Both the position numbers and the translations under genes were made by a program. This document shows positions 9,110-20,420 of a stretch of 64,000 nt of DNA, piece after piece. How positions within the stretch are numbered: the first letter of the stretch is position 1; every line of letters begins with the position of its first letter. Under the pieces are notes generated by a model that saw only the letters and a program-made list of their open reading frames with translations, was not told the DNA's origin and made no database searches. The DNA is from Chlorokybus atmophyticus (taxonomy: Eukaryota; Streptophyta; Chlorokybophyceae; Chlorokybales; Chlorokybaceae), in NCBI GenBank assembly GCA_009103225.1, contig RHPI01001819.1, positions 37,879 to 101,878 of the forward strand. Reading direction: 5' to 3'.

Positions 9110-11491
9110 GCCAAACCACGAATGGTCCGGTCGCGCCGGTCCAGTCGCGGCACTGATACGCCACAGCATACCAGATGTGGTCTGCGGGCCGCGTAAGACT
9201 GGTCCGCGCGCAAAGAGCCCTGTGGCCTCTGCTGTCGTGGCCGTTGAGGGCCCTGCTCCTGTGGCAGCCACGGTGGACGACGATGGTCCAGCCATGGTTA
9301 TTTTCGAAGCACCGATACTGAGCTGGGCGGTAGCCACAGTACTAATGGGCTGCGCAGTTGTGTTGACAGCGGCGATGGTTGCTGCTAGTGAAGCTACTGC
9401 CGCCGACTCGGCAGCGAGGACGGCCGAGGTCGCAACGATGGTTGCCGCGAGCCCTTCGTCGACCGCACCGGCAGTTGCTGCCGTGGCCGCTTGCGTGGCA
9501 GTTGAGATGGTGGGATCCGCAAGTGCTGCCGCGGATGCAGACAATAATCCTGAGACCCCAATGGTGGCAGCTGATGACAATGCTGCGGTGGTCGCTGCTG
9601 TTGTTGCCGCTTGACTAGCAGACCCAGCTGCCCCCTCTGTGGCGGATGGCCCGGCGTCTCGTCGGGCTCGCCGTAGTGGCTGTATGCGCGTGGGCGTGGC
9701 GACTGCCTTACGCTTGGCTGCCATTGTTGCCCAGCGCGCCATGTAGCACGCGCGGTATTCATCCTCCTTGCCCTTCATCATCGCGTGAAGCTCATCCATC
9801 CGTGCTCTGAGGGCAGCAACCACCTCTGTATCCCCTGCGACAGGCGCCTTGTGGGCGGCGTTGCCTGCCTTGGGTCCACTTTGGGTCCAGCTTGGTGGTT
9901 CTGTTTTTGTTTCGGAGGGTTGTTCTTCCCCCGATGGCCGTTGTTGGCTGGATCCTTGCCCTTGTTGCCGTTGTTGTTGCAACCGCTGCTGCCCTCGTAG
10001 CTGCCTGAGGGTCTTAGCTCAGGGTGCTTGGCGTAGCAGACTGCCTCCAAGTGTCCGTTCTTGTGGCAATGGTCGCACACCAGGTTCGCGTACTCCTCTG
10101 TGCAGTCCCTCTGATAGTGGCCGTGACGTCCACACCTGTGGCGAACGACAGGGGTAGGGAGTGCAGCGTGAGCTGACTTTGCAGGAGGTTTGGGTGTGCT
10201 GGTGGTGTAAGACTTGCGGTCACGTCGGCTGGGGTCTGGAGCAGAGGCAGGAGCACGTGAAGGACCAGAGTTCATATCCAACACTGCTCTCATCCACACC
10301 TGGCGGTCATGGATGGCCTGGGCTGTTTTAAAGGCCTGAAGCAGCGAATACCCTTGTGATCGGGTATTGTTGAGAGCGTTGTCCACCGTCCTGTTCAGTG
10401 GGGGCTCTAGTTGGCTGACGAACACCACGGCGGCAGCTTCATCGCTGAGGATTTTGTAGTTGGTGTCCTTCAGCAGCTTGACCATCCGGGTGTAAGTGCG
10501 CAGAGGGTCCTCCCCTGCTTTGCGCCTGAAGTGGCGCAACTCCTCCACCTTCTGACTGGTTTGTGGTGGAAATGTGCGCCGGAGCGCCAGGTACAAGTCC
10601 TGTAAAGGTGACGACGTGCGGTCCACCCTGACGATGAGCGCGGGTTCCCGCATGCTGACCGAGCCTGACGACAGACAACTGCCGGCAGCTGTATCTCGGG
10701 TCCCCTGAGTCCTTGTCTGAACTGGAGTATCAGGTACGGGGGCACGTTGTCGTGCTTGTGCATACTCGTGCAGTTTGTTGCTCCGCCATTTGTCTGAACG
10801 CCAGAAGTTGCACCTGAGAATGGCGTGCTTGCTGCGCTGCCGCCAACTCGCGGTCGACCAATGCAGGATCAACTGCTGGTATGTCTGCTGCAGCTGTCAA
10901 CCGTGCTGCGGCCAGAGCTTCAGTAAGAGTAGGGCCTTGCAATGGGGCAGCTGGAACAATAGGCGTGACAGGGACGCCAGGAGTTGATGTCTCCATGGGC
11001 AGAGCCCCGGTGCCGGCCAGAACTCCGTACCCTCCAATCTCATGCTGTGCAGCAACTGACCTATACACCTCATGTGCCTCGTGGTCTAAGCAGGTTGCAG
11101 CCATGCAAGAAGACATAACATCTGACCAGTTGGGAGTCTTGATCGCATGGTAGCTCATCCCGGAGTCGAACTTGATGATTCATTCGTCCAGTGGTGTTGT
11201 GCCAGGACGTCCGAAGAAGGTAAGACCATGAGTGGAGCCGGATGCCTCCATGTCGTCGCTGTCGAGCTAATCAATGAAGCTTTCAACTCGATGATGAGAC
11301 TGAGTATGTCTGGAACGGGGTGTTGGGGAAGACTGAGGGCTGTCGATGTTGTCGTCGCCCTCTCCTTCGCTGTACCGCCCGTAAGATAGGTTTGAGCCCA
11401 ACCAGCTGTCGAAGTTGCTAATGGTCTCCTCCGCAACAGGGGAAAGCCCGTAACGATGGGTGGACTCTCTGCCTACTGGGGACTCACTCAT
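9110..11491 (-). pseudogene. Gag of retrotransposon 1
   Basis: Gag packages element RNA. The capsid-like helix DLYLALRRTFPPQT and the following KVEELRHF stretch (about 10,500-10,590) match DLYAALRRTFPPQT in element 3 (about 43,960). Two zinc knuckles follow near 10,050-10,150. The second (CDHCHKNGHLEAVC) is intact. The first has lost its leading Cys (RHRCGRHGHYQRDC), while element 3 keeps it. After the knuckles comes an Ala/Thr-rich low-complexity tail (about 9,180-9,640). The probable start is near 11,491, just inside the 5' LTR. Stops and frameshifts near 11,267, 11,169 and 10,730-10,870 break the frame. Confidence 0.75.
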
Positions 11492-11562
11492 GCAGGTTGC
11501 ACGGTGAGCGACGAAGAGAGCGAGGCAGAGTGTGTACTTTACTGGTGCTCCCCAACGCTACC

Positions 11563-12162
11563 ACTCAACACACTAGTGCTTGGAAATGCACTATGTGCTA
11601 ACAATGATAACATGACACTGATGCAACCACCGTTGCTGCCAAGATGCAACCCACGCTGATGCACGACACTCACTTGTACAAGGAGGATGACACTGTAAGT
11701 CAACAAGCCACTACTAGAGGTAGTGCTGCTTATACAGTTCATTGCAAGAGGTCAAGATAATTCCACTGTTAAGTGAGGTGTATGAATGCGCAACCTGTGG
11801 ATACCACACTCTGATGCGGACTACACAACGTGCACCCACGCAACCACAATAACATAAAGTGACAAGCAATGCCCGTGTGCATACGCTGCATTCTCTCACG
11901 TGTAGATGTGTCTTGGCAACCGGGGCGGCGAGGTGATGCAGTTACATCAAGCCACAACCTTTAGAGAGCAAGTCCAACGCACTCCAAATATCAACATCCG
12001 TACTTCGTTATTTCAAGTCTCTCAATTCTCACTTACAGTGTCATCAGCGTACAGAGGCTAAGTCCTAAGCCTTTATAGTCAAGTGACAGCTGTTCAGTTT
12101 TAAGATAACGGCTAGTTTACGAAATGACCTAGATCAGACCTAAGTTAACTCACAACGGATCA
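11563..12162 (-). repeat. 5' LTR of retrotransposon 1
   Basis: Boundaries come from comparison with the LTR of element 3 (42,494-43,071). On the minus strand it begins TGATCCGTTGTGAG, has a TATA box (TATAAAG, 12,071-12,077), shares a GACTTACAGTGTCATCCTC-like block, and ends at AAGCACTAGTGTG then TTGAGTGGTAGCG. The shared TGGTAGCG just past the end is a candidate primer-binding site. No second LTR copy was found for this element. Confidence 0.6.
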
Positions 12163-13320
12163 GCTGGTTCGGCTATGCTAGGTACCTACGAGGACTGACT
12201 CACAAGTGCTAAGCGTCGCGCGGGACCCATGTTGGTAGCCAGGGTTGGTGCCTGACTGTAGGCATAGCTGATGGGGAAGTGCTGTGATGCCGGTAGCGCG
12301 GGAATAATGCTTGGCTGTAGGCATCCTCGAGGAAGTTGGCCCCTTTTGGACCGCTGGCATGACACCGTGCCCTCCATCGATCTCAAGGCGCGATGAGTGT
12401 GTATGTGCGCACGCACATGAGTGAGCGTGCATGCATGCATGCATGCATGCATGTGTTGTGGACCACTGAGCATTGCTTATGTGTGAGTGGGCACGCACGT
12501 GCACATACCTAGATAAGCCTGCACATGCCTTGCGCGTTCAAGCACAATCTGCATGCACTCATACCCACAGTGTCAAGCCTTTTTAATACATTCACGTGCA
12601 GGCCCCACACAGTGGCCAAGGTGTGGCACTTAGTGTAGCGGGAGGAGCGGACATTTGGCTGTGGCAGGTACGCGTTTTTGTGATGTGTGCGCGTGTGACC
12701 GAGTGTTCAACTATTGAAGTGCATGCATGTGTGTGCATGTGTTTACGCTTAAGCACTGCAGGTGAGGTACCTGATTTGCACTAGGCTTAAGTAGGTAGTA
12801 ATTTCGCATTAGGGTAGTTGTTGGTTACTGTAGGTGCACATCAATTGTTAACGCTATACCACTATTCATGTATTCCACAGTGTTCATGTTGGTTGATGTG
12901 TGTAACTGCTTTGTGCATGTGTGCGTGACTTTCAACAGGTGCCGCATGAAGCATTCTTCCCGACTAAACATGCATGTGCTAGTTTTGTTAACTCGTGCCC
13001 TGGTGAACGCCACCAGGCCATGAGTGTGGCTTGGTGAACGCCATCAGGCCATGAGTGTGCAGGGCGGCTGCCAAGAACGCCAAAGCCATGGCGACCGCCC
13101 TTGGCCTGGAAGTGACCAGCATGACCCGGCCAGCGGCGTGGCCTGGTGCTCTTGGTATCGAGCACCAGGCCGCCCGCCAGGCAACGGCGGCCTGATCGCG
13201 GTCAGCTGCGGCTTAATTGCTGCGGCTGATCGCAATCAGCCACCAAAGCATAGTCACATTACCGCACTTCTTATCGTCGTCGGTTTTGCTTCATGCTGGT
13301 CCGGCTGCAGTCGGCCCAAT
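12163..13320. other. Non-coding stretch, no gene seen
   Basis: Only short ORFs without recognisable features. A (GCAT)n run lies at about 12,427-12,452, and TG-rich, GTGCATGTG-type low-complexity sequence is spread through 12,400-12,950. Nothing further can be supported. Confidence 0.5.
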
Positions 13321-13995
13321 GCATTTACAATGACAACCGGTCACGCGCCACACATGGTTAATAAAAGCGCACCAGCCATGGTCCGTTGCTGTGGACCATG
13401 GCTTTATTAACGCGCAAAATCATTCGTAAGTAACACTGGTCCTTGCAAAAGGACCATCCTCGGTCTGAACTTTGTCGGTTTCAACCGGCGCCAAGGCTGG
13501 CCCGGTTTTTTGGGGGACCGTGGGACAATTACGTACTGTTTGGACCAGCCCTGGTCCCCGCGTGCAGACCAAGGCGGGCGACCCTAGTCCGGACCCCAAG
13601 CCGCCCGGGCGTTTTGGCCCTGGTCCGTACGTGCGGACCAGGGCTGGTCCGTGGAAAAAATTCCGTGTGACGGTCCAAAGTTCAAGGGAATGGTACCATT
13701 GTCTCTTGGTACGCACTAGCTAAGGTCCGACCGATGGCGGCTGCGTAGGGACCAAAGATGATCCGGCCAGCGGACCATGTACCGATGTGTATAATTAAAC
13801 ATTGTGATATTGAGTGCAATTGCAATAAACCAGGCACCTTAAATCATCTGTAGCCGGCGGCACTGGCCACGCTCGACCTGCGGCGCACGAGGCCGCGGCG
13901 TCAGTAAAATGATTACTTGAGAAACATGCATTCGATCGGACGAACACAGGTCCTTTGGCGAACAAAGACGACGTCCCAACCATCAAGTGCACATG
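13321..13995. repeat. Second copy of the palindrome-rich family, with decayed tRNA-like block
   Basis: Contains GGTCC/GGACC-rich inverted repeats (for example at 13,380-13,400, 13,545-13,560 and 13,615-13,650). At 13,850-13,990 it carries the inverted counterpart of 8,405-8,580: the CGCCGCGGCCTCGTGCGCCG block and the tRNA-like stretch are both recognisable in the same order on the opposite strand. It is therefore a diverged relative of the element at 6,951-9,055. Confidence 0.6.
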
Positions 13996-14017
13996 TACCG
14001 GTAGGGACAGTTGAGTC

Positions 14018-14019
14018 CT

Positions 14020-14050
<31 letters not shown>

Positions 14051-14099
14051 AGTTTACAACAATGTACCAACAGTCGCCAAGCGGCTTGGCGACTGTTGG
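14018..14099. repeat. TA microsatellite and perfect hairpin
   Basis: A (TA)n tract at about 14,018-14,045 is followed by a perfect inverted repeat: arms 14,067-14,082 (CCAACAGTCGCCAAGC) and 14,084-14,099 with a single G between them. Similar GACAGTCGCC/GGCTGTC stems occur at about 8,350. These look like ends or internal structures of non-autonomous transposons. Confidence 0.7.
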
Positions 14100-14116
14100 T
14101 TGGGGATAATTGGTGA

Positions 14117-17100
14117 TGAACAGTCGGCGGTTGTTACTTTGATAGGTTCATATCACGTATGCACATAGACTTTACAACACTGGTAAATGGACGGTAAATA
14201 GACAGCCGCAGCTCGGAGGTTGTCAACACGCCAGTATAGTTCAGGTTGAGAGTTGTTCATGAGTTGGTAACCTTGCTAAGGGCTGTGATTATAATAATGC
14301 CTAGTACTGAGGCGTGATGTGTAGCAATCAAAGCTTGTGTATTTGGTCGAGCTGTCGATGAAGCTGTGGTCTCATAAGGTGTGAGTGGCTGTGCATAAGA
14401 TTACATAAATTGATTAGGCAATATAAATTATATATTGCTATTAATTTGTTATAATGCACTACTTCGCTATAGGTTCAATGTGTACTGCAGTCTACTATAT
14501 GTTATTTAACTACTTATACATATAGCATTATCACGCATAAAAACTCATTAACATGATTATGTATAAGTGTACATGCACATCAACAATATGATACTTGTAC
14601 ATGCAATTTCAATGTCTGAATTAAATGCACATGCCGCAAACTGCAACGGCAATACATGGACAGTCCCTTACTCTACAAGGCAAGGACCTTAGTAGGCCTA
14701 CATCTTATCACTATAAATTGTTGACAGCCGGGCTGTCAAGTTGACAGCCGGGCTGTCAAGTTGACAGCCGCCGACCCTTTGCGGCTGTCCATTTGTCGGT
14801 GAGTAATTTCAACAGTCGGTGCGGCTTGTTGTTTACTATGTTAACATGATGCATCATTATATAATCATGTAATCAATCAATCATTCCATAAGGTCATCGT
14901 ATGTACTACCTACCGGCAGTCATGATAGCGTGGCTGCAGGACCGCGATCGCGGTGATGAATTCGGTGTACGAACCAGCTAAGAGGCTCTCCCCACCGGAC
15001 GGATAGCCGGCGGATACGATAGAAATTAATTTGCTCGAAATGAGCACTTTTATCCTATCCAATTGCGAGTCTACATAGACTACTAGAATTTTAGGGTTTG
15101 GATAGCAGCAGGAGTCGCGTGAGTGACGATGCCGTCATTTGCTGCCAGGGAGTCCTGTGCTGGTGATCGACTTTGACGTGGGCGGCGGCGGCGGTGGTGA
15201 CGCTGGGTGTGTTGTTGTTGGCGACGGCAGATGAGGCGTAGCAAGGAGCAGGGTGGCCGGGTAAGCGCTGCGTGGATGCTGTGTTAGGGGTGCTGCAGTG
15301 TACGACTGTTCGCTTCCTTTGATGATAGTTGTATTTTGGCAGGCGGTAACGTGTGTATTGTTGTTGGCGGCGGCAGAGTCCTTTGCCAGAAGGACTCATC
15401 AGGGTGGGTAGGTGAGCATTGTTCGGATGATGTGTGCTGGGTGTGCCAGTGTATCACTGTGCGTGTCCTTTATTGACAGTTTGTGTGCTGGCAAGCGTGG
15501 AGGCAGGCTTTCGTCGCAGTGGTGGGAAAGCAGTGCCTGCTAACACTCTCGGCGTAAGTCTGTTCGCATGTGCACTGGTCATCAAGTGCGTGCGTATGTG
15601 TGTGTGCGTGTTGGGGGGGAGAGGGGCTCAGTATATCTGCGCGTCCGTCAGTCAATTTGTGCGTGCGCGTGTGTGAGAGGCAAGCGGCGTGCGATCTAAC
15701 TGTTTGTCGCAGGGTTGCGACGGGGTTGGCACCGCTGTGGTGAGGCGTTGATGGGCTCAGGCAGTGTCCGNTGAACAGTCGGCGGTTGTTACTTTGATAG
15801 GTTCATATCACGTATGCACATAGACTTTACAACACTGGTAAATGGACGGTAAATAGACAGCCGCAGCTCGGAGGTTGTCAACACGCCAGTATAGTTCAGG
15901 TTGAGAGTTGTTCATGAGTTGGTAACCTTGCTAAGGGCTGTGATTATAATAATGCCTAGTACTGAGGCGTGATGTGTAGCAATCAAAGCTTGTGTATTTG
16001 GTCGAGCTGTCGATGAAGCTGTGGTCTCATAAGGTGTGAGTGGCTGTGCATAAGATTACATAAATTGATTAGGCAATATAAATTATATATTGCTATTAAT
16101 TTGTTATAATGCACTACTTCGCTATAGGTTCAATGTGTACTGCAGTCTACTATATGTTATTTAACTACTTATACATATAGCATTATCACGCATAAAAACT
16201 CATTAACATGATTATGTATAAGTGTACATGCACATCAACAATATGATACTTGTACATGCAATTTCAATGTCTGAATTAAATGCACATGCCGCAAACTGCA
16301 ACGGCAATACATGGACAGTCCCTTACTCTACAAGGCAAGGACCTTAGTAGGCCTACATCTTATCACTATAAATTGTTGACAGCCGGGCTGTCAAGTTGAC
16401 AGCCGGGCTGTCAAGTTGACAGCCGCCGACCCTTTGCGGCTGTCCATTTGTCGGTGAGTAATTTCAACAGTCGGTGCGGCTTGTTGTTTACTATGTTAAC
16501 ATGATGCATCATTATATAATCATGTAATCAATCAATCATTCCATAAGGTCATCGTATGTACTACCTACCGGCAGTCATGATAGCGTGGCTGCAGGACCGC
16601 GATCGCGGTGATGAATTCGGTGTACGAACCAGCTAAGAGGCTCTCCCCACCGGACGGATAGCCGGCGGATACGATAGAAATTAATTTGCTCGAAATGAGC
16701 ACTTTTATCCTATCCAATTGCGAGTCTACATAGACTACTAGAATTTTAGGGTTTGGATAGCAGCAGGAGTCGCGTGAGTGACGATGCCGTCATTTGCTGC
16801 CAGGGAGTCCTGTGCTGGTGATCGACTTTGACGTGGGCGGCGGCGGCGGTGGTGACGCTGGGTGTGTTGTTGTTGGCGACGGCAGATGAGGCGTAGCAAG
16901 GAGCAGGGTGGCCGGGTAAGCGCTGCGTGGATGCTGTGTTAGGGGTGCTGCAGTGTACGACTGTTCGCTTCCTTTGATGATAGTTGTATTTTGGCAGGCG
17001 GTAACGTGTGTATTGTTGTTGGCGGCGGCAGAGTCCTTTGCCAGAAGGACTCATCAGGGTGGGTAGGTGAGCATTGTTCGGATGATGTGTGCTGGGTGTG

Positions 17101-17425
17101 CCAGTGTATCACTGTGCGTGTCCTTTATTGACAGTTTGTGTGCTGGCAAGCGTGGAGGCAGGCTTTCGTCGCAGTGGTGGGAAAGCAGTGCCTGCTAACA
17201 CTCTCGGCGTAAGTCTGTTCGCATGTGCACTGGTCATCAAGTGCGTGCGTATGTGTGTGTGCGTGTTGGGGGGGAGAGGGGCTCAGTATATCTGCGCGTC
17301 CGTCAGTCAATTTGTGCGTGCGCGTGTGTGAGAGGCAAGCGGCGTGCGATCTAACTGTTTGTCGCAGGGTTGCGACGGGGTTGGCACCGCTGTGGTGAGG
17401 CGTTGATGGGCTCAGGCAGTGTCCG
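14117..17425. repeat. Exact 1,654-bp tandem duplication around one N (probable assembly artefact)
   Basis: 14,117-15,770 and 15,772-17,425 appear identical throughout (offset 1,655), separated by a single N at 15,771. Identity over 1.6 kb of fast-evolving repeat DNA, with the gap exactly at the junction, points to the same sequence having been placed on both sides of a scaffold gap. The unit holds tandem palindromes (TTGACAGCCGGGCTGTCAAG twice, about 14,725-14,765), AT-rich sequence and no recognisable gene. The short ORFs in it are simply duplicated. Confidence 0.9.
14984..15030. repeat. Dispersed repeat end GGCTCTCCCCACCGG
   Basis: GGCTCTCCCCACCGG followed by ACGGATAGCCGGCGGAT occurs here, again in the duplicated copy (about 16,639), and inverted at about 29,253-29,291. 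A related CCGGTGGGGAG lies next to the LTR of element 2 (about 22,318). It looks like the terminus of a short non-autonomous DNA transposon family. Confidence 0.5.
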
Positions 17426-17689
17426 GCGTGCAACATAGTTGTGAGGACAGGCTGGCTAGCATGTAAGGTAAGTGAGTGTCACTTAATACCGTTAGTTAGC
17501 ATTAACCCTTAGTGCTGCTAGCCACAGCGCTTGCAAATTGTATTGCGTTGCTAGTTAACTTGCGGTTGAGCTAGCGTGTGAATATGTGTGATGGGGTGAC
17601 TTGCACATGTTAGTCAAGGCCAACGAGTTATTCGTGCATTTGCAGAGGTGATTGCCCCACAGACAATAAATGACGCCACCGCAATGAGC

Positions 17690-19051
17690 GTCTTTATCAA
17701 CATGTGCTGCTGGACGTGCAGCAACAAGTGGTCTCGTTAGGCGCTATGGTCATGGAAATGGAAGACACTCGGTTGCAGCTAGCGCAGATTTGTGATGAAG
17801 AGGACATGTTGCTTGAGATGGCGCATGCACCATCATCGGCCTCACACAGACAGCTGACAACACACCCATCATTTCTACTTTTGATCTTGCTTGGCCACCT
17901 GGTGACAGAGTTTGGCGTATTCTTGACTGGACGAGTGTGAAAGTACTTCCGTAATGAAATGTGGTGGGACCGTCATGCAAAGTTCTTGACCAGAACCAGA
18001 TGGGTAGGAGCTTTTCGCATTTCGCGTGTCGGTTTTAATTTGCTATGCGACATGTTGCAGCCTCGACTGGAGCGGCAAGACACAAACCGTCGCAAAGCCA
18101 TTGGATTGAAGAGGCGCGTAGCGGCCATGCTGTACAAGCTGGCCTACAATCAGAGTGAACTGAACATCTCGCACCTCTTCGGCATTGATAAGTCCACTTC
18201 AAACAGAGAGTTGAAGCGCTTCTGCTTAGCTGTGAAGCATATTGTTGGGCCTCTATACATGTGCTGGCCAGGCGGTCCACATCATCCCGCAGCAGGTATC
18301 TATGGCCGCTCTATGGAGGAGGTTCAACAAGGTTTCAACATGATGAGCGCGCCGTGAAATCCATACCTTAGAGGGTTTGCTGGCCTATGCGGCATTGTCG
18401 CTGTTTCTGCATCAACGCCCTGTTACGCCTATCTCGCAACAAGCTGACGAGTACAAGTGCTACAAAAGGTTACTACGCCACCAATGCCATGATTGTATGT
18501 GACGAGCAAGAGTACATTACCAACTACTTTTTCGGCATGCCCGGCTGCAACAACGACAAGACGGTGTGGTCATGCAGCGGGTTGAGACGGAAGTGCGAAA
18601 CGGGAGACTGGCCGGTTGCTGCATGGTTGATGTCGGATGCAGGCTATACCTTGCGACCCTTTATGATTGTCTTCTTTGAGACAGAACCTGAAGGCTCACC
18701 GGAGGCGTACTTCAACCATTGGTTCAGCAGTGTGCGCATACACATCGAGCGCACCATTGGGCCGTCAAGAATGTATGGCTCATCACAATGATGGGCATCG
18801 GCATTCGCGACCCCGCCGTCATCAACCTGGTATGTGAAGCGTGCATGATTTTGCACAACTTCCGCATGGCTCACAAGGATGAGGGGGACGAGGAGGTGCG
18901 CATGAGTGCGGAGGACCGCCAGCATTACGAGAGGCATAGAGACTTATTGCATGACATAGCGGCTGCAGCTAACACCCAAGTGGGAGACCGCGCGGTCGAG
19001 ATCAGAAGGTCTGGCTATGCGAAAGAGAATAGCCAGAATGTGCGGGTTTAG
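17690..19051 (+). pseudogene. PIF/Harbinger-type transposase
   Basis: The enzyme cuts and pastes the element with a DDE catalytic core. Visible blocks: FRISRVGFNLLCDML and HLFGIDKSTSNRE (helix-turn-helix part), PGCNNDKTVW, WLMSDAGYTLRPFM (second catalytic Asp), IHIERTIG (catalytic Glu) and ACMILHNF near the end. This is the DDE_Tnp_4 order. The first catalytic site, normally IDGT, reads CIN-Ala here (about 18,400), and frameshifts near 17,940, 18,350 and 18,750 break the frame, so this copy is dead. The divergent Myb-like partner lies at 19,290-20,420. Confidence 0.8.
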
Positions 19052-19289
19052 AGTGGATTGATGAGAAGACTATAAATATGCGACTATGACAATAGGAATC
19101 AGGCTTGATGATTATAGCTATGACACCAAAGCTCACTCGCATGCGTATGTTTCCTACTGTGCTTGAGCTTGAGATTGTAATGCATTGCATACAGCAAGTA
19201 CCCAATTTCAGCGCCCCATGTACCGACACACATAGCCTGAGTACTAGTGGCGGCTCTACAATAGATTGTCGCAACTAATCCGAGCTTGA

Positions 19290-20420
19290 CTAATCCTTCT
19301 TCTAAGCGCTCAAGAAAGCCATCAACAACGCATCACGCTGCTTCGCCTCTCTGCGCAGCTCGAGCTCACGCACTGCACGCTGTTTAGCCTGTGTTGCCAA
19401 TCTATCCTCCTAATCTAGTCTTCTGCGCTCATTATCAATGCGCGCTTGCTGAAAATCTTGCGCTTGCTTGGCCTCCAACTCCAACGTGCGCTCACTTTTT
19501 TTGTCATCCTTTTCTGGTTGTGCCAAAAGCCAATCTTTGAGCCAACCAGCCGGCACACCCTGCTCAAGTAGCGCGCAGTCAGCTTGTGCACTACATGGCA
19601 CTTGCGCACAACTGGTTATTACCTTCTGAGGAGGAGCTGCTTGTGCTGCCGCTTAGCTTTCCCATGTCTGCAAGGTGTTTCACATCATCAAAGGTACTAT
19701 CACCGTTGTATGAAGCGTATTGACCCTCATCATCATCAGGATAGCTGTAGGCGTCCAAGTCATCTTTTGCACCAGCGATGTCGTCTTCCTTGTCGTCATC
19801 GCTGCCCGTGTATAACATAACCATGCGCTGGAACTCCATGGAGTCCGAGAAGGCCTTCGAGTCCATTGACTTAGTGGTCTTCCATTGTCCGTGACATTCG
19901 TCGTTGAAGCGTGGTTGTTTCGATATCTGCCCATGTTTGTCGACAGGCGGATCGCTCTGGCCACTCAAAATCCTAACCTTCTCGTAGGCATGTACACATT
20001 TCAATCAGGGGGAGAGAACAACAACAAGTACAACAGCAGCAAGAACATAAGCCCAACAACACCCATCACAACAATTACAGCAATAGATGGCGCAGCAATG
20101 TGAGGCCTACCATATGAGTGGCCTTCAAGTTCTTGAACTTGTTGCCAACCTTGCTGGCCCTTGCTGGCATGCCCATGCGTTGCGCGGTCAAAGCAAAGAC
20201 CGCCTTGTTGGTGCAGGCACCCTTGTGCTTAAGCTTCAAAAAGGCCTTCCCCTCTTCGTATGCCTCAAACAACAGCACCACTAACTCTTGTGTCCACTCA
20301 ACACCGTCTTCGAGGTCGCGTTCACCAGTACTCTTAGTACCTTTCTACACACCTTCTTTGGTGCGCTTTGCTGTGGCTTTTCGCTTCTGGACTTGCGCAC
20401 CCCCTTGAGTCTGTTGCGCA
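19290..20420 (-). pseudogene. Myb/SANT-like DNA-binding partner protein of the Harbinger element
   Basis: Harbinger elements encode a second, Myb-like protein that helps the transposase enter the nucleus and bind its ends. On the minus strand, a Trp-Thr start (VEWTQELVVLLFEAYEEG) leads into TAQRMG and KVGNKFKNLK (about 20,320-20,110), the trihelix/Myb-like pattern. An acidic middle (TGSDDDKEDD, about 19,800) and a charged helical C-terminus with QQARIDNERRRLD (about 19,410-19,460) follow. The pieces are in different frames with stops between them. Convergent arrangement with the transposase is typical for the superfamily. Confidence 0.65.

Larger units (their letters stand above)
430..12162 (-). 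mobile_element. Ty3/Gypsy-type LTR retrotransposon 1, with DNA methyltransferase and PHD finger
   Basis: Read from right to left the modules are: 5' LTR, two-part gag with zinc knuckles, aspartic protease, cytosine-5 DNA methyltransferase, reverse transcriptase, RNase H, integrase and PHD finger. RT before integrase is the Ty3/Gypsy order. The methyltransferase lies between protease and RT, within the polyprotein reading direction. The copy is dead: in-frame stops near 3,178, 2,743 and 2,268, frameshifts near 4,285, 2,700 and 720, a deletion in RT, and a 2.1-kb insertion at 6,951-9,055. Element 3 (42,494-52,451) shares its LTR, leader and gag, which confirms that the long gag belongs to the same element as the pol modules. 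Confidence 0.85.

Noticed and set aside
9027-9614. 195-codon plus-strand Ala/Val-rich ORF
   Set aside because: It is the complement of the Ala-rich gag tail of element 1; GC-periodic low-complexity coding leaves long open antisense frames.
15091-17436. ORFs of 102 and 80 codons present twice
   Set aside because: They lie in the duplicated non-coding block around the N; repetition reflects the assembly, and the sequences show no domain.
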